From Dactylis glomerata (lineage: Eukaryota > Streptophyta > Magnoliopsida > Poales > Poaceae), in the NCBI GenBank assembly GCA_007115705.1, contig QXEO01000414.1, positions 1 to 64,000 of the forward strand: DNA of 64,000 nucleotides. The letters are read 5' to 3'. Shown here piece after piece: positions 1 through 10,114 of this stretch (its first letter is position 1; each line of letters opens with the position of its first letter). A program made the position numbers and the translations under genes. Below the pieces are notes generated by a model that worked only from the letters and a program-made list of their open reading frames with translations, was not told the origin of the DNA and did no database searches.

Positions 1-1673
1 CACTTACAATCTATTACATTCCTTCCTGCATTTTGTGGTGATACTAAATGCCAAGTCTTATTCTCTATAAGTGCTCTATATTCCTCATCCATAGCATCTT
101 TCCATTTTTTATTTTTAAATGCATCTGCTAAATTTTCCGGCTCACCAGTAGTAGTCAAGTTTACAAATTTGACCATATTACGATATTGCTTTGGTTGAAT
201 TTTGCCTGTTTGAAGACGCGTGCTCATCCGTGGCACAGGAGCATCTCCAGGTGCATCAGGCGCAGAAGATCTGCGTCCTGCTGTGACCGCAGGTGAATCC
301 TGCGTGTCTGACGCCAAATCTGCTCCGGGATCGGAGCTGTCGGATGCAGTGGATCCGGTCGGGGCCGTGTGGCTGCTTGCAGGCGCTGGCGTGGACGCAG
401 AAGATCCGGACGAAGCGGTCGCCACGTGTGGATGTGGGCCGCCCGCTGGGGCCACACGTGCGCACAGAGGTTGTCGCGCTGGCGTGGCAGTTCCTGGTTG
501 GTCACGCGTCACAGCAGGAGATCTTGGCGACGCGGTTTCTCTGGAGCCAGATGCGGTGGGCCCCACATGACCCTGGGCTTCCGTGCCGAAGCGCTGTACG
601 GACGATGGGAGCATAAAATCACGTACAAGTGGTATCATTGCACCGGTATTCTCCGCATCTTCTCCATCTTGTGCTGCATGAGTATCACTTGTATTTTCTG
701 CAAACTCACCAAAATCATTAGCAGGATTTAAAGGATCATTAGCCACAATTGATTCATTCCTATTTTCTCCCCTTGGATCGATTGTGGGAGAGTTGACAAG
801 ATGGGAAGGAAGTAAGAGAATTTCCTCTCTAAGGCGTTGGCCAGCGTTGGCATGGAGATGAGAGAAGGGAAAGACTGTCTCATCAAATATTACATCTCGA
901 GATATATATATGCGGCCTGATTTTATATCTAGGCATTTGAAACCTTTGTGTAGATTGCTATATCCAAGAAAGGTACATTGTATGGAGCGATATTGGAGCT
1001 TTCTAGCATTAAAAGGACGAAGGTTGGGATAGCATGCACATCCAAAGATGCGCATAGAGGCATAGTCGGGTTTAATTTTTTCAAGGATTTCTAATGGAGT
1101 AGAAAAATTTAGAAGCTTTGTGGGGAGTCGATTTATGAGATAAACTGCTGCAATAAAAGCCTCATCCCAATATTTGAGGGGCATTGAGGCATGAGCTAGG
1201 AGGGATAGTCCAACTTCGACGATGTGTTGATGTTTTCTTTCGGCAGAGCCGTTTTGTTGGTGTGCATGCGGGCAAGATACATGGTGGGTGATACCAATTT
1301 GCTTAAAGAAGGAATTTAGTTTCTCATACTCTCCTCCCCAATCTGATTGTAAAGTGATTATTTTTCTTCCAAAACGCCTCTCAACAAGAGCTTGAAATTG
1401 GTGAAAGATAGAAAACATTTCGGAACGGTGTTTGAGCAAATAGATCCATGTAAATTTGCTATAATCATCAATGAAGCTAACATAATAATTTTTATTGCCA
1501 AAAGAATCCGGGGCAGGGCCCCATACATCTGAGAAAATCAACTCTAATGGGTGATGTGAAACACTAGTGGATCGAGAATAAGGCAATTGGTGACTCTTTG
1601 CCTTTTGACATGCTTCACATATAGACTCATTACTATCACTAGAACAAGGGAGTTTATTTTTATTGATGACTTG
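1..1673 (-). pseudogene. Copia F integrase, linker and start of reverse transcriptase
   Basis: After the premature stop the same frame is open to the window edge in all the parts I translated. It shows the C..C half of the HHCC zinc site (SICEACQ), the first catalytic Asp in IFSDVWGPAP, the second in LQSDWGGEY and the Glu in HQQNGSAERKH, so the DDE triad of integrase is present. A proline/serine/alanine-rich linker follows (about 220-800) and the last codons before position 1 read TWHLVSPQNAGRNVIDCK, the start of Copia RT. Integrase inserts the cDNA into the genome. The element is cut by the window edge, not necessarily truncated in the genome. Confidence 0.88.
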
Positions 1674-2287
1674 CTAGACAATAGCCGATGCTGGATGTCC
1701 TAGACGACTATGCCACCTATGATGGGATGGCTTGACGACTCCATAAACTTGCTTGGTGGGTGATGGCGATGGTGAAGATGGATGAACGGGATAGAGACCA
1801 CCTCTACATGGCCCATCAAGCAGAACCTTCCTCGTGGCCAAGTACTTGATGCAAAAGAATTGTGGGTGAATTTCAACGAATACACCATTATCATTGGTAA
1901 GACGATGTGCAGAAAGGAGATTTTGACTAGCATCAGGAACATGTAGAACATCTTTTAAGTGGAGATTTCGATCATGGGTTGAAATAAGAGAATGTCCAAT
2001 GTGATTAATGTCCATACCTGCGCCGTTGGCGGTGTGAACTTGGTCGTTGCCGTGGTACTGATCATGGATGTGGAGCTTCTCGAGTTCGCTTGTGACATGG
2101 TCGGTGGCACCAGTGTCCATGACCCAGCCATTGCCACCGTAGTTGTTGTAGTTGCCGCCATTGTTGTTGTAGTTGGCGGTGTTGGCAGATCTTTCGCGAG
2201 GAACTAAGTCCTGGTCGAAGCGATACCAGCAGTCCGTGGCCACATGGCCCGTGACGTTGCACACCTGGCACCGCGGGCGATGTCCTC
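1674..2287 (-). pseudogene. Copia F zinc knuckle, protease and GAG-pre-integrase
   Basis: The frame contains a CX2CX4HX4C zinc knuckle (CQVCNVTGHVATDC), an aspartic protease active site (WVMDTGATDH; catalytic Asp in DTG) and a GAG-pre-integrase motif HRWHSRLGHPA. It stops at a TAG at 1674-1676 immediately after HPASAIV. The frame on the far side of the stop continues directly into integrase, so the stop looks like a C-to-T change of a glutamine codon (inference). The protease would cleave the polyprotein. The right end is broken by the solo LTR at 2288. Confidence 0.9.
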
Positions 2288-3824
2288 TGATGTCTACGCA
2301 CTTCTATTCTTGTAGACACTTGTTGGGCCTCCAAGTGCAGAGGTTTGTAGAACAGCAGCAAGTTTCCCTTAAGTGGATCACCCAAGGTTTATCGAACTCA
2401 GGGAGGTTAGAGGTCAAAGCTATCCCTCTCAAGCAACCCTGCAATTATGATACAGAAAGTCTCTTGTGTCCCCAACACACCCAATACGCTTGTCAGACGT
2501 ATAGGTGCACTAGTTCGGCGAAGAGATAGTGAAATACAAGTGGTATGTATGATTATAAGTAGCAAATGTGATTTAAAGTAAATATCGCTGCGAGCAAAAA
2601 AGTAATAAAATAGCAAGTAAACGGTATGCAAAGCTTGGAAACAAGGCCTAGGGATCATACTTTCACTAGTGGACACACTCCCAACAATATAACATGAATG
2701 AACAAGTAACTTCTCTTGCTAAGGTACTCTAAATTACTCTCCTATTGAATAACACTAATCACTGTGTAGTGGCTACAGAAGCACCCCTTAAAGTTCATCA
2801 AGTACTTGACAAACACCACTCATAGAGATATCCAAATCAGATCACAATTCAAGATAGAAATCATTGCAACTTAGACCAAGTACTAACACGGTGCACACAC
2901 TCACACCTTTACACCATGAAAGGAGGAATAAATCACTCAAACTATCATAGCAATAATTATTCTCATAATCCACAAGGGATCACAATCGTAGCCTAAACCA
3001 AGTACCACCATGATGCACGCACTGTCACCGTTACACCATAACAGGAGGAATAGATTACTTTAATAATATCACTAGAGTACACAAAATATCTGAATAATAA
3101 CATGTACTTGTTCAACATGATACAAAGCTCACGATCACATAAAGATCACATCATGGGAGAGAGAGGTGAACCACATAGCTACCGGTAGAGCCCTTAGCCC
3201 CGGGGATGAACTACTCCCTCCTCATCATAGGAGACAGCAAGGTTGATGGAGATGGCGGTGAGGTCGATGGAGACGGCGGAGACGGCGATGGAGACCGATG
3301 GAGATGGCTCCGGGGGCACTTCCTCGTCCCGGCAGGGTGCCGGAACAGAGACTTCTGTCCCCCGAAATTCGTCGGCGACGGCGGCGGAGCTGCGGAACTA
3401 TTCTGGAAAAATCGTCGAATCCTCTAGGGTTTCCCGTCCCGAGGCTTTATATAGGCGAAGGGGCGATGTCAGAGGGCTGCCAGGGCCTCCTCACACAGGG
3501 GTGGCGCGGCCAGGGCCTGGGCCGCGCCAGCCCTGTGTGAGGGAGGCCTGTGGCCCCTCTCCTTCCTCTCTTCGGATGTCTGGATGCTCCCGGGAAAAAT
3601 AAGACTTCTGGCTTTTGTTTCGTCCAATTCCGAGAATATTTCCTGTGTATCACTCTGAAACACAAAAACAGCAGAAAAACAGGAAACTAGCACTGTGACA
3701 ACTCGTTAATAGGTTAGTTCCAGAAAATGCATAAAAGTGCCACGAAGTGTAACGAAACACAAGGCAAATGGTGTAAAAACAAGCATGGAGCATCAAAAAT
3801 TATAGATACGTTTGAGACGTATCA
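2288..3824 (-). repeat. Solo LTR, Gypsy-type family D, 1537 bp
   Basis: On the minus strand the segment starts TGATACGTCTCAAACG and ends GTAGACATCA. It is flanked by the perfect 5-bp duplication TCCTC (2283-2287 and 3825-3829). Ends and length match the 1540-bp LTRs of the complete element D at 55953-62621. It interrupts the gag of Copia F. A single LTR with a TSD and no internal sequence is the product of LTR-LTR recombination. It contains the family's GC-rich hairpin (about 3486-3548). Confidence 0.95.
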
Positions 3825-4090
3825 TCCTCCATTGCCTCCATTGCCACGGCCACGGCCGTTGTTGTTGAAGTTGCCGCGACCATTGGTGTTGTAGTTGCCG
3901 CGGCCGCCGTTGGGGTTGTTGTTGTTGAAGCCGGCGTTGCCGTAGCCGCCGTTGCCGTAGCCGCCCCCACCGTTGCTGCTGTTGCCGCGGCCCTGGGGGC
4001 CACGACCTCCTCCGTGTCCAAAACGGCCACGACCGCCACGCTGGGCAGCGTTGACGGAGGACTGCGACGAGCTTGATCCACGGAGCATAT
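3825..4090 (-). pseudogene. Copia F gag, Gly/Asn-rich nucleocapsid segment
   Basis: This short piece lies between the two solo LTRs and keeps the gag reading frame. It encodes a repetitive basic stretch rich in glycine, asparagine and arginine with runs of the type GGYGNGGYGN and GRGNFNNNGRGRGN. Such RGG-like tails bind nucleic acid in gag nucleocapsids. On its left it continues (after the 2288-3824 LTR) into the zinc knuckle. The exons are separated only by insertions, as each side shares the 5-bp TSD. Confidence 0.85.
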
Positions 4091-5715
4091 TGCTACTCGG
4101 TGATGGCGCCAGAAAAGAGCTGTGGCGTGTAGTTGACGTGGGAGCAGTAAGTCCTTGTGCGTGGTGATGACCAGCCCGTTGGGAACCCCAAGAGGAAGGT
4201 ATGATGAGTGTAGCGGCAAGTTTTCCCTCAGTTAAGAAACCAAGGTTTATCGAACAGGAGAGGAGAGACAATGACGACTGAAGGTGTTGTGGAACCTGCA
4301 CACACACAAACAAATACTTTGTTCCCAACTTGCGATGAGGTTGTCAATCTCACCGGTTTGCTTAAAACAAAGGTTATGAGCGTATCGAGTGGAAAACAGT
4401 AGAGTATGCTAGTAAAGTAAACAGTGCGGGAAAAGTAAATAGGTGATTGCAATATGATGTAAAATAGGACCGGGGTCCACAGTTCACTAGTGGTGTCTCT
4501 CCATAGATAGAATAACACATGATGGGTAAACAAATTACAGTTGGGCAATTGATAGAATAGAGATAACGTGATATGTCAAGAAGATCACTATGAGATTTAC
4601 TCTGGGCATTACAACAAAATATATAGACCGCCATCCAACTGCATCTATGACTAATAATCCACTCCCGGGGATATCAATCCGAACACCCTAGAAGTATTAA
4701 GTTGCGAACAACAGATAATTGCATTAAGCAAAGTGTGTAATGTAAACAAAGCATATGCCCTTGAGCATATGAATGTTGTTTTCTCCCTAGTAGCAACATC
4801 ACATCTACCACCTTAGAGGTTTCTGTCACTCCCCCAGGTGAAATAGAGGCATGAACCCACTATCGAGCATAAATACCCCCTCTTGGAGTCACTAGCAACT
4901 ACTCGGCCAAGATAGCTACTAACAACAAAGAGCATGCAAGATCATAAACAACATAGAGATAACAAAAGATATAATTCAGTACAGCAACTTAATCATAAAC
5001 ACCAATATTCATCGGATCCCAACAAACCAAACATGTAGAATTACATAACGGTGATCTCAATCATGTATGGCAGCTCATGAGATCTAAACATGAAGCACAT
5101 AGTGGAGAAGACAACCATCTAGCTACTGCTATGGACCCATAGTCCAAGGTAGACTACTCACTCATCGCTCCGGAGGCAAGCATGGCGATGAAGAAGACCT
5201 CCGGTGGCGATTCCCCTCTCCGGCAGGGTGCCGAGAAGAGCTTCTGGACCCTCCCGATCTTCGGGTCGACGGCGGCGGCGGATCGCGATGTGTTCTGGAA
5301 AACTGATCGGGTACTTAGGTTTTTCTCGTCGGGGGGTACTTATAGGCGAAGGGGCGTTGTCAGAGGTGGAGCCAGGCTCCCTCACGTGGGCCCGGCGCGG
5401 CCAGGGGCCTGGCCGCGCCACCCCCTTGTGTGGGGCCCTGGTGGCCCCCCTCCGACACTTCTTCGGATCTCTGGAAGCTTCCGGGTAAAATAAGACTTCA
5501 GGAACTTGTTTCGTCCAATTCCGAGAATATTTCCTGTGTATCACTTCTGAAACACAAAAATAGCAGAAAACAGGAAACTGGCACTGTGGCACTTCGTTAA
5601 TAGGTTAGTTCCGGAAAATGCATAAAAGTGCCACTAAGTGTAACGAAACAATAGGCAAATGGTGTAAAAACAAGCATGGAGCATCAAAAATTATAGATAC
5701 GTTTGAGACGTATCA
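4091..5715 (-). repeat. Solo LTR, D-related subfamily D2, 1625 bp
   Basis: The minus strand starts TGATACGTCTCAAACG and ends CACCGAGTAGCA, with the perfect TSD CATAT (4086-4090 and 5716-5720). The 3' end differs from family D: it runs on through TTTTCTGGCGCCATCACC, which in the complete element D lies outside the LTR at the primer binding site. It breaks the gag of Copia F in frame. The GC hairpin lies at about 5378-5447. Confidence 0.94.
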
Positions 5716-5720
5716 CATAT

Positions 5721-6351
5721 GCTGGCGACTTTCATAGGACTCAAGCTGTGAATACAATTCACTTACCGAGATTGGGTCGGTGCGTGCGACGATGGCGGCG
5801 ATGAGGCCGTCGTAGGCGGAGTCCTTGAGGCCGGCGAGGATGTAGGAGACCATGTCCTCATCATCGAGTGGCTTGCCAGCAGAAGCCATCTCGTTCTCCA
5901 GAGTCTTCATCTTGGCGACGTACTCGGCCATAGACTTGGTGCCCTTTTCTGCCGTGGCGAGGGCGATGCGGAGATTGGTGGTGTTGGCGCGGGATCTTGC
6001 CGCGAACAGCTCGGTGACAATGTCCCATAGGGCGGCTGTCGTCTTGGCGCCGACAACGTGAGGCAGGATCTCCGGAGAGAGGGATCCAACGAGAAAACTC
6101 AAGACCTGCTGGTCCCGAGCCACCCAGACACCATAGTCCGGGTTCTCCTGCTTCTTGGAGGTGTCGCCTTCCTTGACGATGATCTCCTTGGCTGGCTCTT
6201 CCTGATCTATGTCGAGGAAGGCCTCAAGCCTGGCGCCTCTGATAGCAGGCAGCACGATGGCCTGCCAGATGACGAAGTTGTTCTTCGTGAGCTTCACGGA
6301 CGGGGAGGTGGTGAAGGGCGAGCTAGGGTTGGATGATGCCGCGGTCGACAT
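5721..6351 (-). pseudogene. Copia F gag, N-terminal part
   Basis: An open frame of about 210 residues starts at an ATG at 6351 and runs until it enters the inserted solo LTR at 5715. It has the gag layout of plant Copia: an N-terminal segment with LTKNNFVIWQ (about residues 21-30), ALWDIVTELF in the middle and an ELYSQLESYE helix at the end (UBN2/DUF4219-like family). The protein would form the capsid-like particle that packages the element RNA. The start is chosen because it lies just after the primer binding site. The frame has no internal stop; it is broken only by the LTR insertion and resumes at 4090. Confidence 0.88.
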
Positions 6352-6399
6352 GCTCGCGAGATTGGTTTTGGTCGTGAAGCTAGATGTGATGGGAGGTTG

Positions 6400-6411
6400 G
6401 CTCTGATACCA
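6400..6411 (-). other. Primer binding site of Copia F
   Basis: The minus strand reads TGGTATCAGAGC directly next to the LTR end. This is the complement of the 3' end of initiator methionine tRNA, the standard primer of plant Copia elements. The gag start codon follows about 49 nt further on. Confidence 0.9.
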
Positions 6412-6601
6412 TGTGAATTTGGGTTAAGATGTGTTGTTCCCGGATGGGCACATCGTGCGTGTTAAATAGGGGCTCGGTTCACCAACCACCGGCAAGGATT
6501 TACATGAGAATTTGTTACAACCGAATTAGGGATAAAACTTGACAATCAAGCTAACCACTCGATCCTTATCTCGGATACGCCGGTGTACACAAATCCTAAC
6601 A
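6412..6601 (-). repeat. 5' LTR of Copia F (190 bp)
   Basis: On the minus strand the segment begins TGTTAGGATT and ends TTCACA, giving the usual TG...CA termini. It is followed one step further on the minus strand by a methionine-tRNA-type primer binding site. The LTR is short compared with the 1.3-2.2 kb LTRs of the other Copia elements here. The matching 3' LTR would lie left of the window. Confidence 0.8.
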
Positions 6602-6779
6602 GCAACAACTACCTAACTCTCTAACAATCAAATGTAGTCTAAACACCAACATCGATCCTTACATAATCTTAGTACTTTGACTTTTTAGAATTAAGTTCAC
6701 TTTGTACCCCCCAAAGTGTTTCGAATAGACAAAAATTACCTTATTACTTAGTCAAGTAAAAACATTGAGTTCTCGGCAT
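6602..6779. other. Short spacer between Copia F and the LINE fragment
   Basis: This is AT-rich sequence right of the Copia F 5' LTR. I recognise no gene or repeat boundary in it. Its first five bases (GCAAC) should be the TSD of Copia F if the far end can be found. Confidence 0.5.
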
Positions 6780-8166
6780 CAACTTTGGATGAGTTTGGCA
6801 ACGTCACTGGTCTCATAACGAATTGTGTAAAAAGTCAAGTGGCTCCTATTCGGTGTGATGGCATTGACCTCAACGACATTCTACAAGCTTTTCCACAACT
6901 CGTGTTAACTTCCTTATCAAATATCTTGGGCTTCCTTTGCCCGTCACACGTCTCAAGAGAATTCATTTTCAACAGTTAGAAAGAAAAGGTGGCCTGGAAG
7001 CTTGTCCCATGGATTGGCCATCATGTCACCAGGGCCAGACATTCAACCCTTGTAAAGGCGGTTCTCACTAGCGTTGTTATGTACTATATCACTGTTCTTG
7101 ACATCCCCATGGAAGTGCTCATGGAAATTGATAGCATTAGGCGTTCCTATCTTTCGGGGGCTTGTGATAAGTTCACCAAAGGAAAATGTAAGGTTAATTG
7201 AGAATTGGTTTGCAAGCATAAGGACAAAGGAGGTCTAGAGGTCCTCAACCTCACAAAGTTTGCATTGGATCTTCGGTTGAGATGGCTTTGGCATGAAGTC
7301 CAAGCCATGGATCGGATTAGGAAATCCATGCACCCCTTGCGACCATGATCTCTTTGAGGCGACTACAACTGTGACCATAGGGAACGGGAAGAAGGCGCTC
7401 TTTTGGGAAGCCGCTTGCTATATGGGATGTGGTCAAAAGGTGTGGCGCCTCTCATCATTGAGCTATCTGAAAAGAAAAGGAGCACGATTTGCAAAGCTCG
7501 GAAGAATGAGTTTTGGGTCTCTCAAATAAACACTCAGAATGGCCTATCTATCAACCACATTACCCAATTCACCAAAGTTTGGGAGATGCTTGAAAATGTC
7601 CATTTGAATCATGACACAGTGGACTCACTAGTGTGTAAGTTCTCTAACAATGGATGCTACTCGGCGATTTCGGCTTACAAGATTCAATTTATCGGTCTCA
7701 CCACCTCCTCCATGCCTTCTTGGGGTTTGGAAACCTTGGGCTCCTCCAAAGCGCAAGGTGTTTTCTTAGCCGATTCTTCAAATAGAGTGTGGACGGCGGA
7801 TCGATTTGAGAAAAGAGGGTGGCAAAATTGCGCCCTATGCAAGCCTTGCAACCAAGTGCAAGAGTCGGCCGCTCATCTCCTACTTCATTGCCGGTCCACT
7901 ATCCGAGTTTGGTCCCTCTTGAAGGTTTGGGATTCTTGATTTAGAACCAAGCGATTGGAATGATATTCACTCCGTCAAAGATTGGTGGGTTGCGATTATC
8001 CACCAAAGAGGAGGAACAAGAAAAGCAATGGCCACCCTAGCAATGCTAGGCTCATGGGAAATTTGGAAAGAACGCAATGCTTGGATATTCTGCAACCACT
8101 ACACCACTTCGACCATGATTAAGAGGAGGCGGCTTTATGACGCCTTGTTGGGGCAAATACGTTGAG
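6780..8166 (+). pseudogene. L1-type LINE reverse transcriptase, decayed 3' part
   Basis: Across changing frames the plus strand keeps hallmarks of the C-terminal half of plant L1 reverse transcriptase: FGNVTGLITNCVKSQVAPI, a conserved LVKAVLTSVVMYYITVLDIP block, GGLEVLNLTKFALDLRLRW, and then a zf-RVT region with CALCKPCNQVQESAAHLLLHC (about 7830-7890) and a tail with WEIWKERNAW. Several stops and frameshifts (for example near 7200, 7315 and 7938) show that it is dead. Upstream endonuclease and the RT catalytic core are missing, as expected for a 5'-truncated LINE copy. The end near 8166 is followed by A-rich sequence, but I could not define a TSD. Confidence 0.85.
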
Positions 8167-8648
8167 TAATATAATGTAATGTTGCGTTTTCTCTTTAAAA
8201 AATGTAATATCGCGAGAGTAGTTTTTTGTGTTTTGGCCTTTGGCCATGTTGGTTTCTAAGACCTCGTATTCTATTATAATTAATAAAAATGATAATTTTT
8301 TGCCTTGTTTCAAATTTTTTTACTTGGTCAATCATGGTACATGACATTTCTAAAATACTACTCCAGTTTAATAACCGCGGTAACACCTAATAAACGTGAA
8401 AAAATTGGGAGGCATCGGCGATGCCGAAACGCAAGCGAGAAAACTAGCGCCGAAATAAGAACCGCGTGGTATACGTGCGTGCAGTTTAATAACCTGTCTA
8501 TTTTGTTTCCCGAAAAGAACAGAAAGAGATAACTTAAGAACGCTGTCCAAGCTAGCTAGCACTCCGACGTTCAGAGCACAAGAGGGTCTAAACGGACACC
8601 GCGGGTCCGAATTTGTCCGTCCGGATAGACCGGCCGAAAAACAACGAC
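8167..8648. other. Intergenic sequence, nothing certain
   Basis: AT-rich sequence gives way to GC-rich sequence near 8400. From about 8578 the text (repeated TCCG and CGGAC words) resembles the outer part of the GC-rich inverted-repeat element that follows and may be its decayed left end. I see no gene. Confidence 0.4.
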
Positions 8649-8888
8649 CCAGCGGGCCGACCTAAACTAGTCTAGAGGAGGACACACCCATCCGCGGCCC
8701 AAATTTGGGGCACCGATGGGTCCGCGCGGACAGAAGCCGGAGAGGCAATCTGTCCGCCCGTGTCCTCGCTGGCCCCACTGTCAGCTACACAAAAAGTGTT
8801 TACGACGACGCTATACAAAAAGGTTCCTACCGCCGGCCGTATCTACTCGCCGGCGTGCGCCGCCGTCCTCGCCGCCGCCTTCGCGCGG

Positions 8889-9738
8889 CTACTCCTCGGC
8901 CACGTCGTCGTCCACGTCGACGACGTCGGCCCAGGGCCGCTCGACGCGGGGGGCGGCGTCGTCGATGGCCTGATGCGCGCGGGCCATTGCCGCCTCCTGG
9001 CGAGCGCGGCGGCAGTGCTCCACCTTCCCCCGCCGTGGGGCCTCCAGGTCGTCGGCGGCGGCGTTGGCCGCGTCGCGGCGGCTGCGTGCGGCGGACCTGT
9101 TGGCCTCCCAGTCGGTCTCCCAGCGCGCCCGGTCCCTGGCGATCTCCTCCGCCAAGGCGGCGGAGAGCGCCGCCTCCTCCGCAGCCATCTCCGCCGCCGC
9201 GTGCTTCGCGGCGGCGGCACGCACCACGAGCATGGCGGACAGAGCCTCCCGCTCCGCCGCCATGAATAGGCGCGTGTCCTCCTCACGGCGCGCGGTCTCG
9301 AAGGAGGCGAGCAGGACGGCCTGCTCGTCGGTCGTGGGCGGCGCCACCTTCTCGTCGTCGAAGAGGCCGTCGAGGTCGTCGTCCTCCGCCTCCTGCGGCT
9401 GCGCTGCAGCAACCACCTCCACCTGCGCTGCGGCGGAGGCGGCGGCGAGGTACGGCCGGAGGAAGGGACCTGCCGTCGAGCCGACCGTGGCGATGTCCCG
9501 CTCTGCCTCCACCAGGTCCGCCACGTCGCGGGCCGCCGCCTCCGCCACCGCCGCGTGTACGCGCACGCGCTCCGCCTCCGCCGCCACGACCGCCGCCACG
9601 ACCGCCTCCTCGGCCCGCTCGCCCTCGGCGACACGAGTTGCGGCCAGAGCGAGCGCTCCAGCCACGTCGGGGGTCCTCCGGGAAGCGCTCCCGGGCTAGC
9701 TGGGCGAGCGCGGCCCACTTGCAGAGGTCGGGAGCCAT
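8889..9738 (-). pseudogene. Ala/Glu/Arg-rich coiled-coil-like hypothetical protein, probably frameshifted
   Basis: I do not recognise a named family. The minus strand has a good ATG at 9738 (MAPDLCKWAALAQLARERF...) about 65 nt after a TATA box. The frame then becomes arginine/glycine-rich, while a second frame opens near 9665 and reads alanine/glutamate-rich helices (AGALALAATRVAEGERAEEA...) to a stop at 8889, including an acidic DDDLDGLFDDEKV patch and a DVVDVDDDVAEE tail. The two would join smoothly if two bases were missing near 9670, so I infer a frameshift in an otherwise open reading frame of about 280 residues. Composition predicts long alpha-helices. GC content is far above the flanks, which fits a captured or TE-borne gene. 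The longer frame from 9988 is Arg/Pro-rich and treated as a shadow. Confidence 0.45.
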
Positions 9739-9802
9739 TGTGCAAGGTGGAGGAAGGTGGAGGTAGAGGGTTTTTGGTGCTCATGGCCGCCGCGCGCCGC
9801 CG

Positions 9803-9811
9803 TATATATAG
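9803..9811 (-). promoter_or_regulatory. TATA box of the GC-rich ORF
   Basis: The minus strand reads GGCTATATATACGGC about 65-70 bp before the ATG at 9738, in otherwise GC-rich sequence. Spacing suits a plant core promoter with a short 5' UTR. Confidence 0.55.
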
Positions 9812-10114
9812 CCGGAATGGCGAGGCGGGAAAGACCGCGCGCGCGGGAAGCACCGGCAGGAAATGTTCGGCCGGCAGGAGAAACAGGTGGGAGCCGGCGG
9901 GAGAAACAGCCGGGAGCCGGCGTGGAAATTTTGGGGTTGGGGCGGCGTGCTCGCCGTCACGTCGGCCATGCCGGCGAGGATGGCGCAATAAATGTGTCGG
10001 CCTGCTGGTTTTACCCCCCTACCCAACCGGACAAAGCAGCCCAGCCTGTCCGTGGCCCAACCCAAACGAACCGATTCAGATGTTTTGGCTGTCTGAAATG
10101 GGTCGGCCCGCTGG

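Larger units (their letters stand above)
1..6601 (-). mobile_element. Copia LTR retrotransposon F, partial (5' LTR to start of RT)
   Basis: Reading the minus strand from 6601 downward gives a 190-bp LTR, a primer binding site, gag, a glycine/asparagine-rich nucleocapsid region with a zinc knuckle, protease, GAG-pre-integrase, integrase, a low-complexity linker and the first residues of reverse transcriptase at the window edge. This domain order (integrase before RT) defines Copia. The coding region is cut by two solo LTRs at 2288-3824 and 4091-5715, each with a perfect 5-bp TSD, and carries one premature stop near 1674. The rest of pol and the 3' LTR lie outside the window, so its own TSD cannot be tested; the right flank is GCAAC at 6602-6606. 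Confidence 0.93.
8649..10114. mobile_element. Putative DNA transposon (TIR element) carrying a GC-rich ORF
   Basis: The 14-bp word CCAGCGGGCCGACC occurs at 8649-8662 on the plus strand and, as its exact reverse complement, at 10101-10114, so inverted repeats bracket the GC-rich stretch. The outer sequence on the right reads (minus strand) TTAGGGTATCTCCAGCGGG, similar to the CATCTCCA-type ends of grass Class II elements (from memory, not checked). The left outer end is decayed or displaced and no TSD could be matched. The content is one TATA-driven minus-strand ORF. I see no transposase motif, so it would be non-autonomous; the superfamily is not determined. Confidence 0.5.

Noticed and set aside
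3206..3602. Small ORFs in GC-rich parts of the D/D2 LTRs (also near 5200, 24850, 47900, 52300, 56100, 61250)
   Set aside because: They recur in every LTR copy with shifting frames and lie over promoter/hairpin sequence; no domain is visible.
8843..9988. 381-residue Arg/Pro/Ser-rich protein on the minus strand
   Set aside because: Its composition is that of an out-of-frame reading of the GC-rich ORF; the alanine/glutamate-rich frame is more protein-like.
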